Positions 12,606 through 20,862 of a DNA stretch of 64,000 bases are shown here, piece by piece. This DNA is from Yinghuangia soli. GTDB taxonomy: Bacteria; Actinomycetota; Actinomycetes; Streptomycetales; Streptomycetaceae. The DNA lies in assembly GCF_021502675.1 (NCBI RefSeq), contig NZ_JAKFHA010000009.1:124001-188000 (forward strand), written 5' to 3'. Every line of letters starts with the position of its first letter. Position 1 is the first letter of the stretch. The position numbers and the translations under genes were made by a program. The notes under the pieces were generated by a model. It was not told the origin of the DNA and did no database searches. It saw only the letters and a list, made by a program, of their open reading frames with translations.

Positions 12606-13346
12606 GGCATGTCTTATGAATCATGACTTGAGCCAGGTGAAGATCGCGGCGACGTGCAGTGCGGCTTGGTACTGGGTGGCGGGGTTTGTCGGTGCGCATG
12701 GCGATGCCGCGCCGTCGTCGGTTGGCTTGCTGGTCGGCGGGTTCGGGGATGACCGCGCGGATTCCTCGTCGGCGCAGGTGGGCGCGGATGGCGCGGGAGG
12801 AGTAGGCCCGGGCCGCCAGGACGACGTCGGGCCGGACGCGCGGTCGACCGACCGCGCGCGGGACGCGGATGGCGGCCATGACTCTCGTGAACTGCGGTGC
12901 GTCGCCTTGCTGTCCGGTAGTGACGACGAACGCGAGCGGACGGCACCGGCCGTCGGCGGCCAGGTGGACGTTGGTGGTCAATCCGCCTCGGGACAGGCCG
13001 AGGCCATGGTCGAGCGGCTCGCCTGCGGGCGCCCCCTTTTCAAGCCGCCCGCAGCGTGCTGGTGCGCGCGGACGATCGTGGAGTCGACGCCCACGAGCCA
13101 GTCCAGGTCGACGCCGGCATCGGCGCGGGCCTGCAAGGCGGTCAGGATCCGGTGCCAGGTCCCGTCGCGGGCCCAGCGGGTGAACCGGTGGAACACCGTT
13201 TGCCAGGGCGGGAATTCGTCCGGCAGGTCCCGCCAGACCAGGTTGTTGCGGTACTTGAACGCTCTATCAGCTTCCACTGGCCATCGGTCAGGCCCCCACG
13301 AACACTCACATCACATCAAACGACGATCACATTCATCAGACACGGC
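12606..13346 (-). mobile_element. Decayed IS5-family element (IS427-like), flanked by CTAG
   Basis: Imperfect terminal inverted repeats face each other: GGGCATGTCTTATGAAT from 12606 inward, and GGCCGTGTCTGATGAAT read inward from 13346 (13 of 17 match). Both ends are flanked by CTAG (12602-12605 and 13347-13350), which fits the YTAR target duplication known for the IS427 group. At 741 bp it is shorter than complete relatives (usually about 830-900 bp), in line with the two internal deletions seen in its transposase. Confidence 0.88.
12621..13309 (-). pseudogene. IS5-family transposase, two internal deletions and frame changes
   Basis: Read from a GTG at 13309 (VSVRGGLTDGQWKLIE), the frame breaks near 13260. 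It resumes as 'FKYRNNLVWRDLPDEFPPWQ' and 'DWLVGVDSTIVRAHQHAAG' (first DDE Asp). At the homopolymer run A4G5 (13032-13040) the next part lies in the -1 frame: 'LSRGGLTTNVHLAADG', then 'RPDVVLAARAYSSRAIR' with the second Asp position replaced in context (DVVLAARAY, usually DKAY). After NRRRRG near 12708 the normal segment with the Y-(2)-R-(3)-E signature and the catalytic Glu is absent. 'IAMRTDK' follows, with one more frame change before the intact end QYQAALHVAAIFTWLKS. The A4G5 shift is probably the programmed one of this group. The deletions are not, so the gene is dead. Confidence 0.9.
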
Positions 13347-13517
13347 CTAGTTGTAGCGCATGCCCATGGTCGAGACGCACATGAGGAGCCAGACGATGGC
13401 CAGCACGGCCGCACCGAGGAAACATGCTCCGAGACGCCATTCGTCGCGACGGTATGAGGGTCCCAGCCGGTGCTTCTGCCGAGCCGGAGCAGCGCGACCC
13501 AGATCAGCGCACAGCAT
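13347..13517 (-). other. Possible truncated small membrane protein ending at the IS boundary
   Basis: A minus-strand reading frame of 56 codons has one clear hydrophobic helix (GACFLGAAVLAIVWLLMCV) near its end. Its stop codon TAG is formed by the CTAG flank of the insertion sequence. Another minus-strand frame just upstream also encodes a hydrophobic run (SAPVSAACCALIWVALL), so this may be a frameshifted, IS-truncated remnant of a two-helix membrane protein. No family was recognised, and no ribosome binding site is convincing. The rest of 13518-13773 shows nothing else. Confidence 0.25.
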
Positions 13518-13773
13518 GCGGCGGAGACGGGGGCGGAGAAGGAACGGAACGGCGTAGTGACGACCTGGGTGCGGCGGCGTCGGGTGGCGGCGCCGCCGTG
13601 TCAGTAGCCCGAACGGGTCGGAGGTGGACGGGTCCTGCCCGACATGGCGGAGTCGGTGCTTGAGTGGGCGCAAGGTTGGTTTCGTGGAGGCACGTGCCGC
13701 GTCCGGAGCGGCACGTGCGGGTACTGGGCGGCGACGCGGCTCTACCGCCAGGCGGCCGGGACGGAGGAGCGGT

Positions 13774-14580
13774 GTGACGGACCAGGGGCCGGATGCGGAC
13801 GAGGCGGCCACCATGCCGCCTAGGGAGGCGCGCCGGATCTTCCGCGAGGGGCTGGCCACCGGCACCAGCGGATGGGCCCGCGGGTATGCGCAGATGAACT
13901 TGCTGGCGGTGCCCGAGGATTGGGCGTACGACGTGCTGCTGTTCGCGCAGCGCAACCGGCAGCCGTGCCCGGTGCTGGACGTGACCGACGCCGGCAGCGC
14001 GGTGTCCGCACTGGCTCCGGAGGCGGACCTGCGGACCGACCTGCCGCTGTACCGGGTCTGGCAGGACGGCATGTTGGTCGACGAGCCCACCGACGTGGTG
14101 CGGCATTGGCGCGGGGATTTGGTGACGTTCCTGGTCGGCTGCAGCTTCACGTTCGAATTCGCGCTGCGGCAGGCGCGGGTGCCCTTGCGGCATACGGAGC
14201 AGGGACGGAACGTGCCGATGTACGTCACGGGCCGGGAATGCCGTTCGGCGGGGCGCGTGCACGGGCCGCTGGTGGTGTCGATGCGGCCGATCCCGGAGGG
14301 CATGGTCGAGACCGCGGTGCGGGTCAGCGGCCTGATGCCGGACGTCCACGGAGCACCGGTGCACGTGGGGTCGCCCGCGGACCTGGGCATCGCGGATCTG
14401 GACGCACCGGACTTCGGCGATTCGGTGGATGCCAAGCACGGGGACGTCCCGGTGTTCTGGGCCTGCGGAGTGACGCTGCAGGCCGCGGTGATGGCGTCGA
14501 AGCCGCCGTTCGCCGTGACGCACGCGCCGGGGCACATGTTCGTCACCGACACGCCTGATTCGGCGTACCGGGTGGGCTGA
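13774..14580 (+). CDS. DUF1445 putative hydro-lyase / D-glutamate cyclase-like protein
   Basis: 268 residues. The GTG at 13774 is preceded by GGAGGA and gives the usual family length; longer frames lack a site. Family features include '[27 protein letters not shown]' at residues about 17-43, '[15 protein letters not shown]', '[26 protein letters not shown]', and the end '[31 protein letters not shown]'. The family is annotated as hydro-lyases, and a mammalian relative is a D-glutamate cyclase. The true substrate in this organism is unknown. It is monocistronic as far as can be seen. Confidence 0.93.
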   Translation: MTDQGPDADEAATMPPREARRIFREGLATGTSGWARGYAQMNLLAVPEDWAYDVLLFAQRNRQPCPVLDVTDAGSAVSALAPEADLRTDLPLYRVWQDGMLVDEPTDVVRHWRGDLVTFLVGCSFTFEFALRQARVPLRHTEQGRNVPMYVTGRECRSAGRVHGPLVVSMRPIPEGMVETAVRVSGLMPDVHGAPVHVGSPADLGIADLDAPDFGDSVDAKHGDVPVFWACGVTLQAAVMASKPPFAVTHAPGHMFVTDTPDSAYRVG

Positions 14581-14756
14581 CCAGAGGGCCGGCGGGCTGA
14601 TCGGTGGGCTGACGGGGAGCGCGGGCGGAGCCGGGCCAGGGCGGGGGCACATGCTCGCGACCCGACCGGGGTACCTGCACGACTTCGACCCGTCCGGGCC
14701 GCGCCGCCGCCACGGCACGGGCGGCGAGTCCGTACCGACCGGAAGGCTGGAGACCC

Positions 14757-15080
14757 ATGACCGACGTCAACGCCGCAGCCCGCGAGCAACTGGACAAGGC
14801 CGCCACGTCCGAGCACGGCCGCAGCGCGCACCTGCTCCTGCACGAAGGGCCGCTGCGCCAGACCGTGATCGCGCTGACGGCAGGGTCCGCACTGGACGAG
14901 CACAACGCCCCCACCGCGGCAAGCCTCCAGGTGCTGGTCGGCGAAGTGCGCCTCACCGCACCCAGCGGCGATGTGGAGCTGTCGCACGGCGAGCTGTACG
15001 CGATCCCCCAGGAGCGCCACGGCCTGACCGCGCTGCGGGACGCCGTCGTGCTGCTCACCGCGGTTACCGAGGTCGCCTGA
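14757..15080 (+). CDS. Small cupin-domain protein
   Basis: 107 residues, ATG behind GGAGAC. A single cupin barrel: 'GSALDEHNAPTAASLQVLVGEVRLTA' followed by 'VELSHGELYAIPQERHGLTALRDAVVLLT'. Only some of the usual metal-binding His residues are seen (H in DEHNAP and H in ERHGL), so metal binding is uncertain. Members often act as sensors or storage proteins with unknown ligands. It sits 176 bp after the hydro-lyase gene on the same strand; co-transcription is possible. Confidence 0.85.
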   Translation: MTDVNAAAREQLDKAATSEHGRSAHLLLHEGPLRQTVIALTAGSALDEHNAPTAASLQVLVGEVRLTAPSGDVELSHGELYAIPQERHGLTALRDAVVLLTAVTEVA

Positions 15081-15093
15081 CCTGAGTTCTGCG

Positions 15094-15146
15094 CGACAGG
15101 CGACAGGCGACAGGCGACAGGCATCGGGCACCGGGCACCGGGCACC
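15094..15146. repeat. Two adjacent heptanucleotide tandem repeats
   Basis: CGACAGG is repeated four times (15094-15121), and after four bases GGGCACC is repeated three times (15126-15146). Both lie in the 345-bp non-coding stretch 15081-15425 between the cupin and VWA genes, in which I see no gene, RNA or convincing terminator. Confidence 0.85.
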
Positions 15147-15425
15147 GGGACAAGTGCGGGGCGGAGGCAGGTAGGGGGTAAGGCCCTGTCGGCCGGGTGA
15201 GCCGGCCCCGAAGCCGCCTTGAAACCCGGCCTGCGGAGCCGGCAGAGGGCCCAGCCCGGAAGCCGGGGCGGAGCAGATGGGACGGCGCGAGGGAGCACCC
15301 TCGGCCGACGGGGCGCCGGGTCTGGCAGCGTGGTCTCCACAGGCTCGATTCGGGCCGTTCGGAGCTTCGGTCCACCGGCGTCCGGCGAGTCGGGCGTGAG
15401 GCCGGAGCAACCAGGGGAGGCCGGT

Positions 15426-16259
15426 ATGCCGTTCGGATGGTTCCGCCGCCGCAAGCAGTCCGCACAGCAGGCCGGGAGCGCCCCGGCCGCGTCCGCCGCC
15501 TCGGCGCCGTCCCGTCCGGCGCCGGCGGCGACGGTGCGCACCGGGACCGGGTCGGCGGTCAGCCTCGACAAGATGGAGCGGACCGCGCCCGGGCTGGTGA
15601 GCCTCTACAAGGCTGCGGGCGTCAGCCTGGAGAAGCACCGGCTGGCCGGGGTGCGCGCCGCGGTGTACCTGGTCCTGGACCGCTCCGGGAGCATGTCGGG
15701 CTTCTACCGCAACGGCAGCGTCCAGTCGCTCGCCGAGCGGGTGCTGGCGGCCGCCGCGCACTTCGACGACGACGGCGTCGTGCCTGTCGTGTTCTTCGAC
15801 AGCAAGGCCTACCAGGTCGAGGAGATCTCGCTCACCGACTACCCGGGCCGCATCGCCGAGCTGCACGCCAAGATGGGCCACATGGGCACCACCAACTACG
15901 TCGCGGCGATGGAGGCGGTGATCGACCACTACAAGGACTGCGGCGCGACGGACCCGGCGTACGTCGTCTTCCAGACGGACGGTGCTCCGGACAACCCCAA
16001 GGCCGCCGAAAAGACGCTGTGCAAGGCCGCGAAGCTGCCCATCTTCTGGCAGTTCGTGGGCTTCGGACGCGACCAGTTCAAGTTCCTGCACCGGCTGGAC
16101 GAGCTGCCCGCACCCAAGCACCGGGTGGTCGACAACGCCGGGTTCTTCGAGGCGGGCGCCGATCCGCGCCGGCTGTCCGACGCCAAGTTGTACGACCAGC
16201 TGATGATCGAGTTCCCTGAGTGGCTGGTCGCCGCGAAGCGCGCCGGCGTGCTGCGTTGA
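15426..16259 (+). CDS. VWA-domain protein (TerF-like)
   Basis: 277 residues; ATG at 15426 with GGGAGG upstream. After an Ala/Pro-rich, basic N-terminus (residues 1-45), a von Willebrand A domain fills residues about 60-265. The metal-ion-dependent adhesion site is complete: DRSGSMS, then 'GTTNYVAAM', then 'QTDGAPDN'. The C-terminal '[21 protein letters not shown]' and 'DNAGFFEAG' match the VWA proteins linked to tellurium-resistance/stress (TerF-type) clusters. No ter genes are nearby, so a stress link is not supported here beyond family resemblance. Probably cytoplasmic. Confidence 0.9.
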   Translation: MPFGWFRRRKQSAQQAGSAPAASAASAPSRPAPAATVRTGTGSAVSLDKMERTAPGLVSLYKAAGVSLEKHRLAGVRAAVYLVLDRSGSMSGFYRNGSVQSLAERVLAAAAHFDDDGVVPVVFFDSKAYQVEEISLTDYPGRIAELHAKMGHMGTTNYVAAMEAVIDHYKDCGATDPAYVVFQTDGAPDNPKAAEKTLCKAAKLPIFWQFVGFGRDQFKFLHRLDELPAPKHRVVDNAGFFEAGADPRRLSDAKLYDQLMIEFPEWLVAAKRAGVLR

Positions 16260-16345
16260 CCGGAAGCAGCTCCCGAGGCGAGTCCTGAGGCGTCTCCTGA
16301 GGCAGCCCCCGAAGCAGCTCCCGAGGCAGCCCCCGCGGAGCTCGG
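16260..16345. repeat. Imperfect 12-bp tandem repeat between VWA gene and rarA
   Basis: About seven imperfect copies of a 12-bp unit of the form CCCGAGGCAGCC / CCTGAGGCGTCT directly follow the VWA stop codon and end shortly before rarA. In one frame they would encode Pro-Glu-Ala repeats, as if a coding tail had been cut off by the stop. No function is visible. Confidence 0.65.
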
Positions 16346-16407
16346 GGAGCTGTCCCGGATTCCGGCGAACCGCCCGGTTGTCGGAGCGTCCGGCTAGGGT
16401 CGAGGGC

Positions 16408-17772
16408 GTGGAACCCGATCTCTTCATCGCCGCCGCCGAGGAGCGGCAGCGCAAGGACCCCGCCCTCGCCCCGCTTGCCGTCCGGATGCGTCCGCGCGAC
16501 CTCGACGAGGTGGTCGGCCAGCAGCACCTGCTGGGCGAGGGGTCCCCGCTGCGCCGCCTGGTCCGGGCCGGCGACGGCGTGACCGCGCCTTCGTCGGTGA
16601 TCCTGTGGGGCCCGCCGGGCACCGGCAAGACGACTCTCGCGTACGTGGTCAGCCACGCCACCAAGCGCCGCTTCGTGGAGCTGTCGGCGATCACCGCGGG
16701 CGTGAAGGAAGTACGCACGGTCATCGAGGCGGCCCGCCGCGAGTCCGGTGCGCACGGCCGCGAGACGGTGCTGTTCCTGGACGAGATCCACCGGTTCTCC
16801 AAGGCCCAGCAGGACTCGCTGCTGCCGGCCGTGGAGAATCGCTGGGTCACGCTCATCGCGGCCACCACGGAGAACCCGTACTTCTCGGTGATCAGCCCGC
16901 TGCTGTCCCGTTCGCTGCTGCTGACCCTCGAGTCGCTGACCGAGGACGACATCCGGAACCTGGTCCGCCGCGCGCTCGCCGACGAGCGAGGCCTCGGCGG
17001 CGCGGTGGCCCTGGACCCGGAGGCCGAGGACCACCTCGTCCGGATCGCGGGCGGCGACGCGCGGCGCGTCCTGACCGCGCTCGAAGCCGGTGCCGGATCG
17101 GCGATGGACCGCGGCGAGAAATCGGTGTCGCTGGCCACGCTGGAGATGGCCGTGGACCGCGCGGCGGTCCGCTACGACCGGGACGGCGACCAGCACTACG
17201 ACGTCGCCAGTGCGCTCATCAAGTCGATCCGCGGCTCCGATGTCGACGCCACGCTGCACTACCTGGCCCGCATGATCGACGCCGGAGAGGACCCCCGGTT
17301 CATCGCGCGGCGGCTCATGATCTCGGCATCCGAGGACATCGGCCTGGCCGACCCCACCGCACTGCCGACCGCGGTGGCCGCGGCCCAGGCGGTCGCCCTG
17401 ATCGGCTTCCCGGAAGCGCAACTGACCCTGGCGCACGCCGCGATCGCGCTGGCCCTCGCCCCCAAGTCCAACTCCGCCACGCTGGCCATCGGCGCGGCCC
17501 TCGCCGACGTGCGCGCCGGCCTGGCCGGCCCGGTGCCGCCGCACCTGCGGGACGGGCACTACAAGGGCGCCGCGAAGCTCGGCCACGCCAAGGGCTACGT
17601 CTATCCGCACGATGTCCCCGGCGGCGTCGCCGAGCAGCAGTACGCGCCGGACGCCGTGCACGGCAAGCGCTACTACCACCCCACCCGGTACGGCAACGAG
17701 GCCCGCTACGCCGACATCCTGGACCGCGTCCGCGGCAAGCTCGGCCACGGAGATACGCCGCCGAAGGCCTGA
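16408..17772 (+). CDS. rarA: Replication-associated recombination ATPase RarA/MgsA
   Basis: AAA+ ATPase of 454 residues that acts at stalled replication forks and single-stranded DNA gaps, related to eukaryotic WRNIP1. The GTG at 16408 gives the normal N-terminus ([29 protein letters not shown], then [12 protein letters not shown]). Walker [11 protein letters not shown] lies near residue 68 and Walker B FLDEIHRF near 123. '[17 protein letters not shown]' is the sensor 1/arginine-finger region. The C-terminal half has the conserved '[30 protein letters not shown]' and '[16 protein letters not shown]'. All motifs are intact. A longer upstream start exists but is not conserved. Confidence 0.97.
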   Translation: MEPDLFIAAAEERQRKDPALAPLAVRMRPRDLDEVVGQQHLLGEGSPLRRLVRAGDGVTAPSSVILWGPPGTGKTTLAYVVSHATKRRFVELSAITAGVKEVRTVIEAARRESGAHGRETVLFLDEIHRFSKAQQDSLLPAVENRWVTLIAATTENPYFSVISPLLSRSLLLTLESLTEDDIRNLVRRALADERGLGGAVALDPEAEDHLVRIAGGDARRVLTALEAGAGSAMDRGEKSVSLATLEMAVDRAAVRYDRDGDQHYDVASALIKSIRGSDVDATLHYLARMIDAGEDPRFIARRLMISASEDIGLADPTALPTAVAAAQAVALIGFPEAQLTLAHAAIALALAPKSNSATLAIGAALADVRAGLAGPVPPHLRDGHYKGAAKLGHAKGYVYPHDVPGGVAEQQYAPDAVHGKRYYHPTRYGNEARYADILDRVRGKLGHGDTPPKA

Positions 17773-17811
17773 CGCCCGCCGCCTGACGCCGAGTCGGCAC
17801 GCCGGTCGGAG

Positions 17812-17936
17812 TCGGCCGACCCGATCTCTGCGATCGCGCCTGGAGCGTGCAGGGCGAGGACGCTGTCGCGGGTGAGCCGTCCGCCCATTGAGTCCGGGTA
17901 GTGACTGCCGAGCACCGGAGTGCCGTTGTCCGCCGC
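17812..17936 (-). pseudogene. Remnant of a second MBL-hydrolase C-terminus
   Basis: Directly downstream of the MBL gene's stop, the minus strand encodes 'ADNGTPVLGSHYPDSMGGRL' and more. It resembles the functional gene's C-terminus 'ADTGTLVLGTHFPDPTGGRL' at 15 of 25 aligned residues, in an open frame but with a stop right upstream and no start. The DNA has diverged well beyond a fresh duplication, so it is likely the tail of a former tandem paralogue. Confidence 0.6.
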
Positions 17937-17953
17937 CTACCAGGACACGAACG

Positions 17954-18814
17954 TCAGTCCCGGTCCACCACGAAGCGCACCTCGCCGCCCTCCCGGACCA
18001 GCCGGCCGCCGGTCGGGTCCGGGAAGTGCGTGCCCAGCACCAGCGTTCCCGTGTCGGCGTACCGGTCCACGAAGGCCCGCCGGGTGGCGGTGGCCTGCGC
18101 GATGTCGACGTCGGCCGGGCTCGGCACCTCGGGGGCGGCGAACTGCACCGGGTGGTGCACGAGGTCGCCGGTGACGACCGCGCGTTCGCCCTGCGACTCG
18201 ACGACCACCGCGACCTGGCCGGGCGTGTGGCCGGGCGCGGCCTCCAGCCGGACTCCTTCGGCGACCTGGTGGTCCGCCTCGACCAGGTCCACGAGACCGG
18301 CGGCGAAGAGCGGGTCGACCGTGTCGGCGAGTTCGGTGGCGCCCACTGAGCCGGCCCCTTCGTGCTTGCTCCAGAACTCCCACTCCAGGCGCGGGATCAG
18401 GTAGCGCGCGTTCGGGAACGTCGGCACCCAGGCGCCGTCCGCGAGGCGGGTGTTCCAGCCGACGTGGTCGAAGTGCAGGTGGGTGCATATGACCGTGTCG
18501 ATCGACTCGGGCGGATAGCCGAGCGCGGTGAGGGTGCCGAGCCAGCCGGTCTGCAGCGCGGGCAGTGCGGGGACCGTGCTGCGGTCATTGCCGATGCACG
18601 TGTCGACGAGGATCCGCCGCACCCCGGTGTCGACGACCATCGCGTGGAACGACATAGTGAACGTGCCGTCCGGACCGGCGAAGTGCGGTGCAAGCCACGG
18701 ATACCGGTCCAGCAGGCCGGCGTCGGAGGTCCGGAGGGCGCCGGCGACGGGCAGCGGGAACTCCACTTCGACGACTTTGTGCAGTTGTGCCGAACCCACC
18801 TGCCACGACGCCAT
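17954..18814 (-). CDS. MBL-fold metallo-hydrolase (quorum-quenching lactonase-like fold)
   Basis: 286 residues; ATG at 18814 with GGAGGA in front. Zinc motifs are intact: CTHLHFDHVGWN near residue 110, GHTPGQ near 197, TGDLVHHP near 218 and GTHFPDPTGG near the end. The long insert with 'FPNARYLIPRLEWEFW' before the second motif is typical of the AiiA/alkyl-sulfatase-like MBL group that often hydrolyses lactones or organophosphates. Substrate unknown. No signal peptide. It converges with rarA; a decayed copy of its last exon-like segment lies beyond its stop. Confidence 0.92.
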   Translation of the reverse strand: MASWQVGSAQLHKVVEVEFPLPVAGALRTSDAGLLDRYPWLAPHFAGPDGTFTMSFHAMVVDTGVRRILVDTCIGNDRSTVPALPALQTGWLGTLTALGYPPESIDTVICTHLHFDHVGWNTRLADGAWVPTFPNARYLIPRLEWEFWSKHEGAGSVGATELADTVDPLFAAGLVDLVEADHQVAEGVRLEAAPGHTPGQVAVVVESQGERAVVTGDLVHHPVQFAAPEVPSPADVDIAQATATRRAFVDRYADTGTLVLGTHFPDPTGGRLVREGGEVRFVVDRD

Positions 18815-18899
18815 GTCCGAAATCCTCCGCCTGCGCGAATCCCGGCCACCGGCCCGGGAGGCCGGTCGCCCCGGGGCACACCTTCTCACTCAGGCGACT

Positions 18900-18919
18900 G
18901 TTTGAACACGGGTTGAAAC
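18900..18919. promoter_or_regulatory. 20-bp palindrome upstream of the MBL hydrolase gene
   Basis: GTTTGAACACGGGTTGAAAC has arms GTTTGAAC and GTTGAAAC, which match as an inverted repeat at seven of eight positions. It lies 86 bp upstream of the MBL start and is more AT-rich than its surroundings. It is a candidate operator for an unknown regulator. The remaining 18815-19090 holds nothing else recognisable. Confidence 0.4.
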
Positions 18920-19090
18920 AGAGCGGTCGCACAGGGTAGAAACGAATACCGGGTGCCGTGCGTGTCCGCTCTAAGGAACATCCAGGGGACGGCCGGAGAC
19001 GTACGGCGCCCGACTTCTCCCTGCTGCCCTTTTCCGGCCCGCGTGCCGGCCCGCGCGCCCGACCCTTGTGCCGCCCCGCGGCAGGCCGCC

Positions 19091-20620
19091 TCAGAAGCCG
19101 CGGGTGCGCTTCGCCGCCGCGCGCTTGTCGCGGCCGCCGACCTGCGGCGAGGGCAGGACGAACCGGGCGACTTCGCTGCCCAGGTTGACCCCCACCGCGA
19201 GCGCCAGCGCCAGCCCCGCCGCGTTGACCAGGCCGAGCCAGCCGCGGTCGGTGTGCCCGAGCGCCAGCCCCAGCATGCCCTGGTACATCGCGCTGCCGGG
19301 GAGCAGCGGGCCGATGGCCGGGATGACGTACGGCAGCGCCGAGGTGCGCCCGGCCCGGGCCAGCAGCTGGCCGAGCAGGCCGACCACGCCGGTCGCGACG
19401 ACGGTCGCCAGGATCGGTGCCGCGCCCGCCATGCGCATGACCTCGAAGATGGACCAGCTGACCGCGCCGCCGGCCGCCGCGATGGGCAGCACGTCGGGCC
19501 GCACCTGCACGAGCACCGCGAACGTGAGCGAGACGCCGGCCGCGGCGAGCAGCTGCACGGGCGGGTTCGATTCGGGGAAGAACGAGCCCTCGACGCTGAG
19601 TTCGACGCCCAGCTGGCTGCCCGCGTACAGCATTATCGCGACGCCGCAGATGATCCCGATGATGAGGTAGAAGACTTCCAGCAGCCGGGCCGACGCGGTG
19701 ATGTAGAAGCCGGTCAGGCCGTCCTGCACGGCGGCCACCAGGGCGCGTCCGGGCAGCAGCGCGAACAGGCCGCCGGTCACCACCGCGAACGGCAGGATGC
19801 CGATCTCGGCCTTGGTCAGCCCGACCGCGATGGCCGCGGCCGGCATCGCGGCCAGCACGAACTGGTAGAACTCCGGGACGCCGCGCTTGGCCAGGCCCTG
19901 CGCGAGCCGGTCGCCGACCACGGCCGCGAAGAACGCCGCGCACGCCACGATCGGCCCGCCGCCGACCATGACGCTGGCGCTCGCCGCGATCAGCCCGGTG
20001 GCGACCAGGACCAGCCAGGTCGGGTACGGATGCCGGTTGCGGCGGATCCCGACGAGCCGGTGGTACGCCTCTTCGAGGGTGAGGTCGCCGGCCGTGATGT
20101 CCTCGACCATGCGGTGCGCGGCGGCCAGACGGGTGAAGTCGGTGGCCCGGCGGCGCACCACGCGCTCGCTGGTGACCGGCGCGTCGACCAGCGACGGCTG
20201 GTACGACAGGGTGATCACGGTGAACGTCACGTTCGGCGTGCAGCGCTCCAGGCCGTAGGCGTCGGTGATGCCGAGCATCGCCGCCTCGACGTCCTCGCCC
20301 GCCTCGCCACTGGCCAGTAGCAGTTCGCCGGTGCGCAGCGCGAGGTCGAGCACGCGCGGCACCGACACGCCCGGATCGGTCTTCTCCGGGGCCTCGGTGT
20401 TTAGCGCCGAGCCGCTGCGCAGCCGGGTGCGCAGCCGGTCCTGCCAGGGCAGCGCGGACAACGGCGGGGAGTGCCAGGGGAGTCGCGCACCCCGATCGCC
20501 GGCGGCCGCCGAGGGGTGTGCCTCGGGTGCGTCCGGCGACGGTCCGGCGGGCCGGTGCCCGGGGTCGCGGGGATCCTCCGGGCCGCCGGCGGTGCCGGGT
20601 CGCCCAGGGCGCTCGAACAC
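19091..20620 (-). CDS. thrE: Threonine/serine exporter family protein (ThrE-type)
   Basis: Inner-membrane protein that exports threonine and serine in Corynebacterium; 509 residues from the GTG at 20620, preceded by AGGAGGA. The soluble N-terminal domain (from about residue 95: 'LALRTGELLLASGEAGEDVEAAMLGI', 'YGLERCTPNVTFTVITLSYQPS') is the DUF1212 part. It is followed by about ten membrane helices, with the second DUF3815-type half starting near 'PPVQLLAAAGVSLTFAVLVQV'. A longer start at 20659 would place the ribosome binding site inside the coding region, so it is less likely. The first 85 residues are Pro/Arg-rich and poorly conserved. Physiological substrate inferred from family only. Confidence 0.92.
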   Translation of the reverse strand: MFERPGRPGTAGGPEDPRDPGHRPAGPSPDAPEAHPSAAAGDRGARLPWHSPPLSALPWQDRLRTRLRSGSALNTEAPEKTDPGVSVPRVLDLALRTGELLLASGEAGEDVEAAMLGITDAYGLERCTPNVTFTVITLSYQPSLVDAPVTSERVVRRRATDFTRLAAAHRMVEDITAGDLTLEEAYHRLVGIRRNRHPYPTWLVLVATGLIAASASVMVGGGPIVACAAFFAAVVGDRLAQGLAKRGVPEFYQFVLAAMPAAAIAVGLTKAEIGILPFAVVTGGLFALLPGRALVAAVQDGLTGFYITASARLLEVFYLIIGIICGVAIMLYAGSQLGVELSVEGSFFPESNPPVQLLAAAGVSLTFAVLVQVRPDVLPIAAAGGAVSWSIFEVMRMAGAAPILATVVATGVVGLLGQLLARAGRTSALPYVIPAIGPLLPGSAMYQGMLGLALGHTDRGWLGLVNAAGLALALAVGVNLGSEVARFVLPSPQVGGRDKRAAAKRTRGF

Positions 20621-20772
20621 CGCGTGCGTCCTTCCTCCTGATCGGTGGTGCCCCTCCACATTGCCCTATGAAGGCGGCATCCCCTCAATCGGAAGATGAC
20701 GGCGCGCCGACGGAAGACCGGCCAGATGTGCTCACAAGCCGGCCAAATGCTGCCAAGAGGCGCCAGGAAAGA

Positions 20773-20862
20773 GCTACTTGCCCTCGGCGTCGCTCGGCGT
20801 CGCTCGGCATCGCTCGGCACCGGGCCAAGCGCTACTTGCCCTCGGCGTCGCTCGGCACCGGA
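20773..20862. repeat. Duplicated 3' end of the DUF2470 gene with 10-bp repeats
   Basis: The last 30 bp of the DUF2470 gene, including the stop codon (20831-20862), recur just beyond it at 20773-20822. In the copy a 10-bp unit, CGCTCGGCGT, is present three times with small changes (20791-20820). The result looks like slippage-driven growth of the gene's tail after a short tandem duplication. The surrounding 20621-20831 has no gene. Confidence 0.8.

Noticed and set aside
12978-13277. Two intact transposase genes orfA and orfB
   Set aside because: Although the A4G5 run could allow a programmed shift, the segment with the catalytic Glu is missing and other frame changes exist, so the gene is treated as dead.
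15094-15146. CRISPR array
   Set aside because: Units are 7 bp and contiguous without spacers; no cas gene in the window.
13347-17138. Very long minus-strand frame across the hydro-lyase, cupin, VWA and rarA genes
   Set aside because: No recognisable domain; plus-strand genes with intact motifs and ribosome binding sites occupy the same DNA. Only the extreme C-terminal end (13347-13517) was kept as a weak remnant.
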